Below are positions 25,116 through 36,854 of a stretch of 64,000 nt of DNA, one piece after another. Position 1 is the stretch's first letter, and each line of letters starts with the position of its first letter. The translations under genes and the position numbers were made by a program. Source of the stretch: Cornus controversa (Eukaryota; Streptophyta; Magnoliopsida; Cornales; Cornaceae); the NCBI GenBank assembly GCA_026545225.1, contig CM048845.1:78978533-79042532 (forward strand), written 5' to 3'. The notes beneath the pieces were generated by a model that saw nothing but the letters and a program-made list of their open reading frames with translations, was not told the origin of the DNA and ran no database searches.

Positions 25116-25130
25116 TTAATTTCAATAACC
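23465..25130. repeat. Three diverged copies of a roughly 270-bp repeat
   Basis: The copies start at about 23465, 24445 and 24850 with GTGAAAGTAG(T/C)A(A/G)TATGCTTT and run through a TTCAGATATTAGA-like block. The second and third end at (TA)n runs near 24677-24705 and 25079-25111. They lie inside the Helitron-like block. Confidence 0.7.
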
Positions 25131-25639
25131 AAATTCAAGATTATATATATATAACCAAACAATCCTAATTGAAATTAAAACCCTAATTCCATTTTACTCT
25201 TTGAAAAGCCCTAATTCCAAATTGAAAATCCTAAAAACTCCTAAATTACATGCATGGAAATTATGTTTTAATTTCAGATCATATATATATTTATAAACAA
25301 ACAATCTTAATTTAAAAGTCCTAATTCCAAAATGAAAGCAAATCTTCAACCCAATTACTAATTGAGTGAGAAAAAATGATTACATAGTTACTTATATATT
25401 TATGCAGTCAACTTGAAAATTTGAAAATATATATATTAAATTTTGATCATTTAGTTTTATAATAATTCTCATAATACTAAGATATTAAATTTTTATTGCT
25501 TTTTACCTACATGGTTTATGCAAGTTCATTTGGCATCTCACATCTCTTCTTTGGACTCCTATCAAAGTGGAATCAGGTAATTGACCTACTCTAAGGAATT
25601 ATTGGGATTGAATCTCTCTCAAAAAAAAATTTCTTTCAA

Positions 25640-26700
25640 ATTATTTGTTTCTCTTTGTTTATACATCTAATCACATGAACAAATATACAATAAAAAGCCT
25701 ACTTGGGGAAAAATTAAAGAAAACAATAATAAAAATAAGAAAAAGAAAAGATTTGCAATAATTAAATAACAAGGAAAGACAGAAATTCATGGATAATAAA
25801 TAGCATAGACCATCTAATCACATGAACAAACATACAAGAAAAAATCCTACTTGCAAAAAAATTAAAGAAAATAAATAATAAAAAAAAGGGAAGAAGAAAG
25901 GAAACTCACATGAGAGTTGAGAGGAAATCGAATTGGAATACCTGTTGATGAGAGTTGATGAGAGACGAGAGGAAAAAATCACCTGTTGATAAGAGCCGTG
26001 TTTGTATTTATAATTTTAGGGGTTTTAGAGTTTTGTTTAAGTTATAACTCTATTTTCTATTGAAAAATAAATAAATAATGTAGTGACATTAAAAAAGATT
26101 TTGTATAAGTTATAACTCTATTTTTTTCATCAATAACACAGAGCATCTAATTACATGAATAAACATACAAGAAAAATCGAATTGGAATGCCTGTTGATGA
26201 GAGTTGATGAGAGCGAAAAAGAAGAATCACCTGTTGATGAGAGCCGTGTTTGTGTTTATGATTTTAGGGGTTTAGGGTTTTGTTTAGGTTATAATTATAT
26301 TTTCTATTTAAAAATAAATAAATAATGTAATGACACTAAAAAAAGGTTTTGTATAAGTTATAACTCTATTTTTCTCATTAATAGTATAGAGCATCTAATC
26401 ACATGAACAAACATACAAGAAAAAAATCCTACTTGGGAAAAGAAATTGAAAAAACAAATAATAAAAAGGAAAGAAAAAAAGAAACTCACATAAGAGTTGA
26501 TGTGAGCCGAGAGAAAATCGAATTGGAATGCCTATCGATGAGAATTGATGAGAGTGGAGAAGAAGAATCACCTGTTGATGAGAGTCGTGTTTGTGTTTAT
26601 AGTTTTAGGAGTTTTAGGATTTTGTTTAAGTTATAACTCTATTTTTTATTTAAAAATAAATAAATAATGTAGTGACACTAAAAAAGGGTTTTGTATGAGC
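25640..26700. repeat. Tandem repeat array, unit about 260-320 bp
   Basis: Four units (the first partial) begin near 25660, 25812, 26132 and 26392 with CATCTAATCACATGAACAAA or a close variant. Later units contain GAAACTCACAT, a run of TTGATGAGAG words, CACCTGTTGATGAGAG and GTTATAACTCTATTTT. The open frame at 26403-26636 is only repeat sequence. The same unit appears once at about 36430-36601. Confidence 0.78.
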
Positions 26701-26825
26701 TATAACTCTATTTTTCTAATTTAAAAATAAAAAAATTAGTGTACTGAAACTAAAAAAACACATTTTTAATAGTAGGATAGATATATATATTTAAAGTTTA
26801 TCAAAATGGTATAAGTCATTTTTTT

Positions 26826-27060
26826 TGAATAATTTTATATAAGAATAACATTAATGATAGTTCTATAAATAAATTAAAAAAAAAAAAGCACTATTGGAAG
26901 AAAATCAATGTGGGTGAAATTATAAACTTAATTGAATATATTTTCTATGAATAATTTTATATAAGAATAACATTAATGATATTTCTATAAATAAATAAAA
27001 AAAAGCACTATTGGAAGAAAATCAATGTGGGTGAAATTATAAACTTAGTTGAAAATATTT
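26826..27060. repeat. Direct duplication, about 118-bp unit
   Basis: The block GAATAATTTTATATAAGAAT to ATTATAAACTTA occurs twice, beginning near 26828 and 26949, almost identical. It is just outside the Helitron-like end and non-coding. Confidence 0.8.
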
Positions 27061-27514
27061 ACTAAAGGAAGACTTAGTTGTCCTAACAAAATTTCTTTAA
27101 GACTTGTTGTGAAAACTAGGACTTATAAGGAATTTTTCCTTTTTATTATTATTGTAAAATGATACTAATTATAAAATTAGAGGTAAATGTTATATTTAGT
27201 ATGTTAGTTAAAAAAATATTTAAAACATTTATGGAAAAGGGTGAAAAAAAATTATTGTTAATAGAATTGTAAACTTAGTTTGAATTTCAAATATTCAACA
27301 TTTAGTGAATTATCAAATGACGTTTTAGTCTCTCACATTTTTATTCTTTCTTTCATTTTTTCATATTAGACATCTCTCCTATATGTTGATGGTAATCACT
27401 TGCATTCTCTTAAAAACACAATTTTATCCGGAGTCCGAACTGGGGTTCTTATGCTCTCTCTGTCCTCCAAAAATAAGAAACTATTGGCTTTTTTAAAAAT
27501 AAGATAGTTGTAGT
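27061..27514. other. AT-rich spacer
   Basis: No gene is seen. A Stowaway-like word CTCTCTCTGTCCTCC lies near 27455, but no partner end was found. Confidence 0.35.
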
Positions 27515-27523
27515 TTAAACTTA

Positions 27524-27704
27524 AGGAAATGCTAAACGTCATGAAATTTTATCATGAATTGCCTTCATGAATGATGTGGCAAGTGATAATACCATTGACA
27601 TTTCGTGTATGGGGGGAATCCCACCAATACTAACTCGCCATTTAATTGCCACATCATTTATGATAAAAATTCATGAAATATTTTCATGACGTGTAGCATT
27701 GCTC
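27524..27704. mobile_element. MITE with 9-bp target duplication (Mutator-like)
   Basis: The left end AGGAAATGCTAAACGTCATG matches the complement of the right end, GAGCAATGCTACACGTCATG, at 16 of 20 positions. The flanks are the perfect 9-bp duplication TTAAACTTA (27515-27523 and 27705-27713), a Mutator-type length. It is the same family as 5491-5670. Confidence 0.85.
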
Positions 27705-28989
27705 TTAAACTTAAGATTAATAAGGACAATATTGGAACAAATAATATATAAAATAAATAATAATTTTTTGAAAATACAACATAACTTCTATCTTTGAAAG
27801 AATTTTAAAGAACTTTTCCTTATAAAATAACTTTTGAAGCATTATATAAGGAAAACTGTTAATTTAAGAAGCAGAAGTTAGATATATTACCAATTTGGAA
27901 ATCGGAAAACTTTGGATCCATGCTTGAAACTTGGTATGCTCCCACTTTTTTTAGGATAAATTACAGTGACCTCTCCTAAGGTTTGACCTAATGACGCGCG
28001 GCATCAAACTTGAAAAGACATTATTACCCTTCTCTCTCCACCCATCCACCATGCTATTTCCATGCATAAATTAATTAAATTTACAGAAAATAAAAGAAAT
28101 TACAAATAGATATGTTATATATGCGTATATAATACAAATCAATTCAATAGAAATGATTGCAACATGGAAGGTTTTAACAATCTCATATATATATATATAA
28201 TCTCAAATATTTATTAGGATGTAGAGGGGTTTGACGGTGCTGTTGTCGTGTGTCGTTTCTTGTGATTGGGTTCTATTTAGTGTGTGTTAAGGTTCTCTGT
28301 TGTTTGTGTTGCTACTATCTTTTTTAACAGCTGGTTCGCCATGTTAATCGATACTTTTCTGTTCTAAAATCAATCGATTAGATAGAAGATTTATATTTCA
28401 AATAGTGTTTGATTTTTACAATAAAGCGTATGGTATATATATATATATATATAATCTCAAATATATATATACACACAAGTATATGTATCCTCTTCATATG
28501 ACTGCAACAAATTCCATCAATGAGTAAACAGTCTCACCACTAACAGTACACCATCACAAGATTCAAAATATTTTCAATTCAATTCTGCTATTGTAATCAA
28601 TCCAATTCCTCACTTTCTTCTCAAATCAAACCCATTTGGTAATCTCTCAGCAATAGGCAAATCCCTTTTATGCCCATAACTAAAACAATGGTCTATTTTG
28701 AGACTTATGTGAAAGAGAAGCTTTTGAAGGATTTGACTTGTAAAACAATCGTAATTTCAAAATTCCTTAGAGTTTTGATACCACGAAAATGGAAGGTGGA
28801 GTAGCCATGAGAGCTGTGACCAAGGTGGCCAGACTCGACGCCATCCTCGTGGTGTCATCGGTGGCGCACTCGTCACCTCTGCCACTCACAAAGCCACCTG
28901 TCCTATCTCGTGGTTGAGTTATAGTTTAGAGAGAGAGAGAGGGTACAAGTGTTTGAGGTTTCCTTGGTGAAATATGTTTCTGATTGGGT

Positions 28990-29225
28990 CTATTATTGGG
29001 GTTTCTGATAATGCGGAGTGAAAATTGATGGATGAAAACGTGAATAATAGAGAGATTGAGATGGGTTTGAGCAGAGATGGGGATAAGACAGTTGTCGCCG
29101 TAATGGATTAGGAGATCGGTACCGAGAGCCGCCACGGAGAGGTTGTGAGCTTAACAGGTGTCGTAGGTGGTGCCGCCGAGGGTGAAGCAACAATCCACAA
29201 CGACAAAGTCAGTGAAGATATCAGA
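28990..29225 (-). pseudogene. Fragment resembling diphthamide synthase subunit DPH1
   Basis: On the minus strand one frame reads a CCFTLGGTTYDTC stretch, an in-frame stop, then AALGTDLLIHYGDNCLIPI. Known DPH1 proteins have a VTYGACC...ALGADLLIHYGHSCLVP stretch at the same spacing. DPH1 with DPH2 makes the first bond of diphthamide on elongation factor 2 using an iron-sulphur cluster. The cluster-region cysteine in YGACC is displaced and the HSC motif reads DNC. There is a stop and no flanking exon, so this is a dead captured piece. The match is by eye over about 45 residues. Confidence 0.45.
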
Positions 29226-29376
29226 GAAGATGAGGGAGTGACACTAATGTCTAATTACCAGTACACGGTCAAAAGAGTCATTTTATTTATTAAGATATTT
29301 TATAATTTTTAACAGAAAAATAATAAGGGCAAAATGACTCCAAAATTTAACGTCTGTTGGGCCAATCCATTACAGG

Positions 29377-30030
29377 TAGGGATGGCAACGGGGCGGGTAT
29401 GCCAAAACCCTACCCCGCCTCATCAAAAAAATACAAAATCCATCTCCCGTTAAGAACCCTAATGGGTTTGTGGTAAGCATACCACCACCGCCCCATTTAG
29501 AGAAAGAGAGGAATAACAAAATCCTTTGCTTTATTTGCTTTGAATTTGATATTTTGGATAAATGTACCCAAAAGATGATACAACACTCCTACAGTCAAAA
29601 CTCCAATATATAAGACCAAAGAAAATGACACAAACATACATACATATGTAGATGGAGATAAAAACGATTTTGGTCTTCAAGATTTTTTTTTATTATAGAT
29701 CTATTATGTACACAAAATAGAGTTCTCTTTTAGCCATAAGATAAAGAGAGGAATAGAGCAGAACAAGGTAACCTAGTGGCTGCCGTATATCTAGTATACT
29801 ATATTTATATAAGTAATATAATAATAAAAGAAATGATTCATTTCATACAATTATGTCACTATATATATATATATATACATATGTATATAATCGGGGCGGG
29901 GCGGGTACTAGGCGGGTTTTCTTAAAAAAATCATACCCGCCCCTACTCCTTTTAGGGGCGGATCAAATTCCATCCATTAGGGGCGGAGCGGGGCGGAAAC
30001 TCGTTGGGGCGGACGAAATTGCCACCCCTA
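29377..30030. mobile_element. Non-autonomous hAT element with 8-bp target duplication
   Basis: The ends are TAGGGATGGCAAC and TTGCCACCCCTA. The perfect 8-bp duplication ATTACAGG flanks them (29369-29376 and 30031-30038). Sub-terminal regions are GC-rich (GGGGCGGGT, CCCGCCCC). It is inserted in the right arm of the Mutator-like element. No transposase; the open frames here are repeat artefacts. Confidence 0.9.
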
Positions 30031-30129
30031 ATTACAGGGGAGGTTGGTGTAACAAAATGTACAAGTTTGATACTCTGTGTTATTAGGCTAAATCTCAAGG
30101 AAAGTGAGTGTAATTTACCCCTTTTTTTA

Positions 30130-30916
30130 AGACTCGTTGTTTTAACTTTTTGGCACATTTAGAATGGGCTCACCTCAACCTCTTTTATAGGTCTCCAAAC
30201 CACTTATGGTTTAAATGTGATATTTAATTCTTGAGTCCGACCTAGGTTATCATGTAACGGATTCAACAATTCTAACTCAACCCAATCGAACGGTTATGAT
30301 CATTTGATTAAGTAAAATAATAAAAGTGAAATTTTTCGGTGGATGAATCTGTCATCTCTTCAGAAAAAATAAAACTTCATGTCTCCTTCCACCAACTAGA
30401 CAACTAGTTGGTGTTTTGAAAAAAAAAAAACAATTTAATTTGAAACATTTTCTATCAAGGGAAAATGAACCAACTTGTCACGAAATGATCATATCAGTAA
30501 TGTTCAAATGGCGCTTATTCATTCGTGCTTGGGCTACTCTACTATTGATTTTGAAGGGGAATCAACAGTAGTCCGTAGGGTTCTCCATGAAAGAATGAAG
30601 TCACTGTTGATCGAGCGGTAAAAACGTACTCAATATTATTCATGATGTGCAGTGCTGCCGTACATGTGGTCATAGCTTCTTCTATAATTTCTAGTGTATT
30701 TAATACTAGACAAGCACTTGTTTCTTGAAATTAATTGGAAATGTGAATTAAATAATTAACAATCAAAATATTTAGATGCATGAAATTACAATAACCAACA
30801 TTATAATCAAGATGAATTTTACCCACTCAAACCCAATACTTTGTTTTCTAGATCGAAGCTGATCATATAGATATTTCTAACAGAAAGTAATCCTTCAACT
30901 TTTATTATTAGTTTAA
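30130..30916. other. Intergenic stretch downstream of gene C
   Basis: No gene is recognised. It should contain gene C's 3' UTR next to 30916; no strong AATAAA on the minus strand stood out. Confidence 0.35.
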
Positions 30917-31834
30917 TTACCAGCCAACCATTTGGCGACGCATTTCAAAGAAGCGAGAAGGGTTATACCTGCCAATTGATATAGCTGAGAAAGCGCTCCT
31001 TTCCTTTTTGTAGCCAAAAAACTTGCGTCGGATAAAACAACCGAGAAGTGAAAAGAGAGCGAGACACAACAAGAAGTCAATAGGAGGAGCATCACCCGGT
31101 GATGACAGTGAAGCCACCAAAAAGAGGTAGGTTATTGTCTGAAAAAATAGACATAATTGCAGCAGTTGAGTGACAAAGGTATATCGGAGGGTAAAAGCAA
31201 TCACTCCCACTGAGGTGAAAAATGCTATGGAATTGAACAACACAAGCAAATGGAACAAAATTGGAGACTTGAAGATTGACTTTCTGCCAATGCTAGTAGT
31301 TATTCCATTGCCATTGCCATTGCCGGCGGTGGTACTGTTGTGGTTAACCAACGAGAAGGAGTGATCGTTGTCGGCACCACCACCACTACCACCAGTACTA
31401 ACGGTGAGTGGAAGTTGGAAGGTAGCTGTTGTAATGAGCACAGCCACCACTAGTACCACATTTGCCATGTCGCGTGACAAACTCATGGGTACAGTATGGA
31501 AAGGTTCTTTCCCACTCATAAAGTCTGCAAGACTAGTCCAATTATCAACCGAATTACTACTTAAACCTCCTGCTTTCTTTAAACTATTTCTGCCTTGCTC
31601 ATCAGCTAAATCAAACGCCGTCAGAAACCGTTCATTCTTGTCATTCAGATTCGGTAGTAGTTGGCTATTTATCAACAACTTCACAACCTGAATATATGTT
31701 CCAAAAATGCATTAATCAGTCAATAATCACAAATTAATTAAAGGTAACTGTTGGTACGTAACAGAGAACAGAAAAAGAAAAAAAAAAAAAAAAGGTAGCC
31801 TCCTTTTTCTTTTGAAAGTCTTTCAATCACTAAT

Positions 31835-31884
<50 letters not shown>

Positions 31885-32740
31885 ATATGTTTCTCTCTCT
31901 TTAAATTCTAAATGTTGAACTACGTATACCAATCTCCCATAGGCTATATATTAATTATGTATATTAGATAGAAGTAAAGGTAAAGTCTGAGCAAAAGAGA
32001 GAATGTCAAGCCTCATTTTGATTAGTGGATGCTGCAATATGTAACGCTGTGTCACCATCCTCATTCTTCCATCTCAGCACTCCTTTGTTGGAGTCTCTCA
32101 TCATAAATTGCAGAAAACACATTTGTGTCTGCTTAAACTGTGGAACGACCTTAAGGTGCCATCCCAAAAGGACTGTTAAAGCATCAGTACTGTGTTTTCT
32201 CACGGCAACATGCACAGCAGTATCACCTCGAAGCGTCAAATCCTCAATAGATGCTGGACAAGCGCACAGAAATTCAGCCACAAGATCGCGGTTATTTCTT
32301 TCAGCTGCATAATGCAACGGAGTCATCATCTCCTTCCCTTGGACACGGATGAGCTCGCTGTCAATATTTATGAGCCTTATCGCAATTTCAGTTTTCTGTT
32401 TCGCAGTCTCAGCTGCTTCCTCTTGATCTTGTGGAAGACGAGGCACAGCCAAATGCAAGGGGCTTAGCAAACTTGGATTTAGCTTCCGACCAAAGGATGG
32501 CTTTAACGCAAAAATTTCAATGGCGAAACCCACCTGTCCAGCAGAAGCAGCTATGTGAAGAGGAGTTTCAACCCATGGCTTCTTATCAATGTGCTCCAAT
32601 ACACCATGATTTCCCCCAATCACTTGGTACAACATCGTGGTATCTCCCTCTTGAGCAGCATTATTCAAACTCTGGATAAGTTCATCCATCATATTTCCTG
32701 CTTGAGTAGCGTTATTCAACTTCTGGATAAGTTCTTCCAT
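30917..32740 (-). CDS. BDA1-like: BDA1-like ankyrin-repeat/PGG membrane protein, gene C (GC-AG intron)
   Basis: Complement(join(30917..31687,32012..32740)) would encode 499 residues in two phase-0 exons. I start at the ATG at 32740 (MEELIQKLNN), which aligns with the family; the frame is open 13 codons further upstream. The N terminus repeats a short unit (MEELIQKLNNATQAGN then MDELIQSLNNAAQEGD). Ankyrin repeats span roughly residues 20-245. A membrane segment near residue 317 (ANVVLVVAVLITTATFQ) starts the PGG domain, but PPGG is replaced by STGGSGGG. The acceptor TTCAG/GTTGTG is normal, but at the position of the donor in genes A and B the sequence is GAG/GCTTGA, so the intron has GC instead of GT. 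Without splicing the frame stops at 32006. All else looks intact. A gene with a rare intron or a recent loss of function are both possible. Confidence 0.72.
31688..32011 (-). other. Intron of gene C with long (TA)n
   Basis: This 324-bp intron holds a pure (TA)n run at about 31839-31881 and an A-rich tract near 31773-31793. Its minus-strand start reads GCTTGACATT where the paralogues have GTGCTCTC or GTTAATTT. Confidence 0.6.
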
Positions 32741-32807
32741 CCCAACCTGGATAAGTTTTGTAACACATTTGTTACACAATTTTATTTTTATTTTTAATTC
32801 ATCTATT

Positions 32808-33060
32808 TTATTTGGATCTCAACTTATAACACATGAATGAGTATACACCTTTATCTCAGCTTAAATTAAAAACAGAGCCTATAATTGTGTTTCAAATAAA
32901 AAAAAATAGGTTCCTTTATTTGGATCTTAACTTATAACACATCAGTATACACTTTTATCTCAGTCTAAATTAAAAAAAGAGAACCTCTAATTGTGTTTTA
33001 AATATAAAAAAATTGTGTTCCTTTATTTGGATTTCAACTTGTAATACATTATACAAGTTA
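32808..33060. repeat. Tandem repeat upstream of gene C, unit about 108 bp
   Basis: Two and a third copies of a unit start TTATTTGGATCTCAACTTAT and contain CACTTTTATCTCAG-like and CTCTAATTGTGTTT-like blocks. It begins about 70 bases upstream of gene C's start codon, so it may affect its promoter or 5' UTR. Confidence 0.7.
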
Positions 33061-34950
33061 AAAGATAATAATATACATAGCATGTATATCATAAAGAGTT
33101 TTTAATTATAAGTGATTTTTTTTATAAAAAAAAAAAAAAAAAGATGAAAGCAAGGGCATTTTCAAAGTGATTGTGAGGTTTAGACACAAGGCATTTAGCT
33201 CTGATACAATATCAACAATCATCTACTCTAAAAGTTTAAACTGTTAGAGAGTATGTAACTTAAATATATAAATCTTTCAACAAATTTATATGTTGAATTG
33301 AAAGTATACCATGGTCAAGTCTTTATCATCTTTAAGTAAGTGAACTTGTAATGTTGAATTGCACTACTTTTTTTTTCCTAGAATATATTGCACATTGAAT
33401 ATATATTTATATGTGATGATGTATTTTTCTTCGATCTGGCAATCTTTGGGAAAGATCCACAACAATCCTCTCGACACTGGTACAGTACCAGCCTAAAAAG
33501 CTCCGACTTTCAAGTCAGTAAATCTCAAAATAAAATAAAATGAAAAGACGAAAAGACCGTCATCAAAATTATAATCGAGATGAATTTAATTTTTTCGTAC
33601 CTTTCAGGAGAAAGGAGATGTTGCATTTATAGTTTGATCGGTCTTTTTGTCGTATCAGGAAACTAGCTACTTATCATTGAATTAAATAAGGATACGCTCT
33701 CACCCACAGCAGGACTCTTTGTTGATTAAACCTTCGCGGTATCCAAGATGACTTTAGCCAGATCACTCTTCTTTTAACATATCCGACTAAAACTGCTCCA
33801 TCAGTTGCTCCCCAAGTCACAGCGCGGAGAACACGTGATGGGAATCAGAAAATGATCAAGTAAGTGGCTATTTGGTAAAGCTGTCAGATTATATTTTATG
33901 ATTTCTGAAAAATGAAATCTGAAATCCTATTGTGTTGTCATTTCTATCAAAAGCAGAATACGTTTAGTATTGTCATATGCTGTTGAAAATATGTTTGGTA
34001 ACCCAATATTAATTTTTTATTATAAAAAAAATTAGTAATATCTTTGACTAAAACTTGTGTTTGAATAATATGGTTCCAACTCATTTTAAGCAACATAAAT
34101 ATAATATTACATATTTTATATATACTATTTTCTCTTAAATTATATTGCTTGGACTTTGTTTTAGTTTATTTTAATTAAAATTTCATTTTTTTGCATTTGC
34201 ATATTTTTGGTAAGTGTCATAAATTCAAACTATCATGTATTTTCTTCTTTTATATATATATATATATATAATATTTATTTATTATTATATATATCTTTAT
34301 ATCATATATATTTTTATTTATTGTATTTTATAAAAGATTTGTATTCTTATTGACTTGTAATTTTATATTTATTGTATTTTATTTATATTATTTTATTTTT
34401 ATTTATATTTTTTAAATTTATTGTATTTTATTTTGTTATATTTATATTCTTTGAGTAACCAATTTTTTTATTTATTGTATTTTCTAATTTATTTTATTCT
34501 TGTTTTTCATAAAATTTTAATTTATTGTATTAGATTATATTTTTGAGCAACCACATTTTTTATTTTTGTATTTTATAAAATAATAAAAAATGAAAACTTG
34601 AATTGAAAAATAAAAATTAAAACTGAAAATTTCGTTATAAAACTTTTAAATTATGTCTAAGAATTATTAAGATTTTAACATCATTTTCATTTTTTTAAAA
34701 TTAAAAATTGTATTATCTACACGATTTCTGTTGTGACTTCTAACAATAAAAATGAAATCTGAAATCAAAAATGCTATCAATAGGGCTAAACTCCATGCAT
34801 AAAGGCTATCTTCTTTGACTTTACTTTTAAGTGCAAAAAAACTTAGTGCCCAAATAGTATTCCATGAGTTTATGATATGACCGTACATATCTCTTACATG
34901 TATTTATTAACTTTTTCTAAAAGTTAGCTGTCAAGTAAAAGGTGAAAACT
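33061..34950. other. AT-rich intergenic stretch
   Basis: 33430-33860 has near-balanced base composition and looks like degraded repeat DNA, but I could not assign it. 34000-34640 is extremely AT-rich with repeated TTTATTGTATTTTA words. No gene is seen. Confidence 0.4.
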
Positions 34951-34954
34951 TTGC

Positions 34955-35200
34955 TCAAGCTCCTTCTCCTCCTCGTCTCTTTTCCTTTCTTTTTTCCTTT
35001 TCTCTTTTCTTCATGGCAGGCAGCCGGCTTGCCTTCCATTTTCTTTTTTTGTGTCTTTTTCCTTCTTTCGTCTTTTTCTTCTTTCTTCTTCCTTTTCCTC
35101 AATGCCTGCTACCCTTTCTTTTTTCTTCTTTCTTTTTTTCTTTGCTTCCCTTCTTTTTTCCTTCTTTCTTTTTCTTCATGACAGGCCGGTCCTCCCTTCT
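34955..35200. repeat. Polypyrimidine tract
   Basis: About 245 bases are almost entirely C and T on the plus strand (CTTCTTTTTC words). It ends in a (GA)n run at 35207-35226. The open frames on both strands are products of this composition. Confidence 0.85.
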
Positions 35201-35446
35201 CTTTTTTGAGAGAGAGAGAGAAAGAGAAAAAAAATCCTATTTATACACGTAACGAACTGTTCGCATATTCCATGGTCGGGCAAAGCTTGTCCTTCCATCA
35301 GAATATATAGGCAAGCCAGCTTGTCAAGCTAGACGGTGATGAATCAAGTTAATCAAACAAATATATAGCATGTGTATGTTACAGTATGTATATATATATA
35401 TGTACATGTGGACGTCCATGCAATTGATTCACCTATATATTCACCT

Positions 35447-35483
<37 letters not shown>

Positions 35484-35486
<3 letters not shown>

Positions 35487-36601
35487 TAGTAAACAGGTAA
35501 AATCTAATTTCAAAAAAATATATATAAATTAATATTTGAATCTCAAAAGTTAAATTTCTTAATAAAAATAATTTACTTAAATATATATTTTAATTTACTA
35601 CATAAATAATAGTTAAATTATAAAATTAGTGAGTTCATTAAATATTATTTAGTTTATTATTTATGACATTGAAAGAATAAATATATTTCTTTCTAGATAA
35701 GATGAATGGTCACTTGAACAATTTTTTCTAAATTTTTAATTTCTGTTTTATTGGTTAATTGTGATGAAGTATTGAAACTAAAAACTTATAAAGTAAGAAA
35801 AGGCCTCCTAAACTCCAACTTTACTAAATTCATAAAATAATTATTTTGAAGAAGTTGATGCTAACATGTACCGTGTACATCAAATCAAATTATTATTTCA
35901 TTAGTTTATATATAGGTGCCTTTTTTTAACCGGTCTATGGTTTGGTACCTTTATGGTCAAATAATCATGCGAGCCAATATATCCATTTGTCTACAGTTGT
36001 TTAATTAAAAAAAAAATCTAATTGAAATGTGAACCTATAGTCTTAATTGAAACCAATAATTGTGTTCAAAAAGACTTTAATACAAATTTTATTAGTTATA
36101 TATATATAACTAAACAACTCTAATTGAAAATCCTAATTCCAATTTTGAAACCCTAAAGACCCCTAAATTAAATGTATGAAAATTAAAATTATTGCATAAA
36201 TACAACTCAATTGAACTTCTTATAAATAAGTTACAGATTTTCAACACAATTATTGATTGTTATTTCAGTACAACCCACTAAAAAACTCGATAACCACAAA
36301 TTAACCCCAAACTAAAAGTAAATAGAATAGAAACAACTTATACTCATTAAATAGACATCAAGAAGATTGAGAAAAAAACACAGACTTACAATAATTAAAT
36401 AGCAAGAAAAGACAAAAAATTGAAGGAAAAATCAAAGAAAACAAATAATAAAAAAAAAGAAAGAAATTAAGAAACTCACATGAGACTTGATGAGAGCTGA
36501 GAGCAAACCGAATTGAAATGACGGTTGATGAAAGTTGAGAGGAAGAGTCGCATGTTGATGAGAACCGTGTTTGTATTGGTATTTGTGATTTTAAGAGTTT
36601 T
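35484..36601 (-). mobile_element. Second copy of the Helitron-like repeat family, left part
   Basis: 36100-36601 matches the 25140-26630 region, including ACCCCTAAATTA, GAAACTCACATGAGA and CGTGTTTGTATT blocks. A CTAG-type end (ACTAGT, about 35486-35491) follows a (TA)n run at the left. The family continues after the TRIM insertion at 48293-48337. The left border is tentative because the 3' hairpin of the larger copy is not preserved here. Confidence 0.45.
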
Positions 36602-36842
36602 TGTAGTAACCCTTGTGGACGGGTGTGAGTGGGCGGGTGCGAAGACAGACACTGGGCTGAGCTACCACACTGACAGGGTACAGGGTGCTCAATCCCACAT
36701 CGCCTGCGTGTTGTGCGTATATGTAGTATGTTCTCTTCAAATGGTATGAGGCATTTTGGGGTAAAACGCAAGAGCAAAATCGTGTGGGATATGGCCCAAA
36801 GCGGACAATATCATATCATGTGTTGGAGTGGGGTATTACAAT

Positions 36843-36854
36843 TGGTATCAGAGC
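36843..36854 (+). promoter_or_regulatory. Primer binding site of TRIM, first unit
   Basis: TGGTATCAGAGC, complementary to the 3' end of initiator methionine tRNA, lies two bases after the first LTR. An equal site follows the second LTR at 37163-37174. Confidence 0.9.

Larger units (their letters stand above)
18798..26781 (-). mobile_element. Helitron-like non-autonomous block (tentative)
   Basis: Read on the minus strand, the block begins TCTATCCTACTATTAAAAA at 26781 and ends TTTTTTACTAG at 18798. It sits between an A (26782) and a T (18797), as Helitrons do. Just before the CTAG end is an imperfect short hairpin, CACATG-AACCG-CACGTG. It carries no helicase gene. Most of the interior is AT-rich tandem repeats, and a later insertion occupies 20393-22777. 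Related sequence occurs at 36100-36601 and 48293-48337. The ends are suggestive, but about 8 kb of repeats could also be several abutting elements. Confidence 0.42.
27954..30120. mobile_element. Mutator-like element carrying a gene fragment (Pack-MULE type)
   Basis: The left end GGATAAATTACAGTGACC and the complement of the right end, GGGTAAATTACACTCAC, are imperfect inverted repeats continuing for about 75 bases. The flanks are 9-bp duplications CTTTTTTTA (27945-27953 and 30121-30129). A T-run duplication is weak evidence alone, but the inverted ends are clear. Inside are non-TE sequence with a protein fragment (28990-29225) and a later hAT insertion (29377-30030). There is no MURA transposase, so it would need one in trans. 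Confidence 0.68.

Noticed and set aside
27440..27523. Stowaway MITE starting near 27455
   Set aside because: The CTCTCTCTGTCCTCC start-like word has no matching inverted end within a few hundred bases.
31738..31932. Frames rich in alternating Ile and Tyr near (TA)n runs (also at 6312-6560 and 13636-13818)
   Set aside because: They are translations of (TA)n microsatellites.
34917..35252. Open frames in the polypyrimidine tract (Phe/Leu/Ser- or Lys/Glu-rich)
   Set aside because: They arise from low-complexity C/T sequence on both strands.
36843..36854. TGGTATCAGAGC as part of a tRNA gene
   Set aside because: Only the 3'-end complement is present, always two bases after an LTR; it is a primer site.
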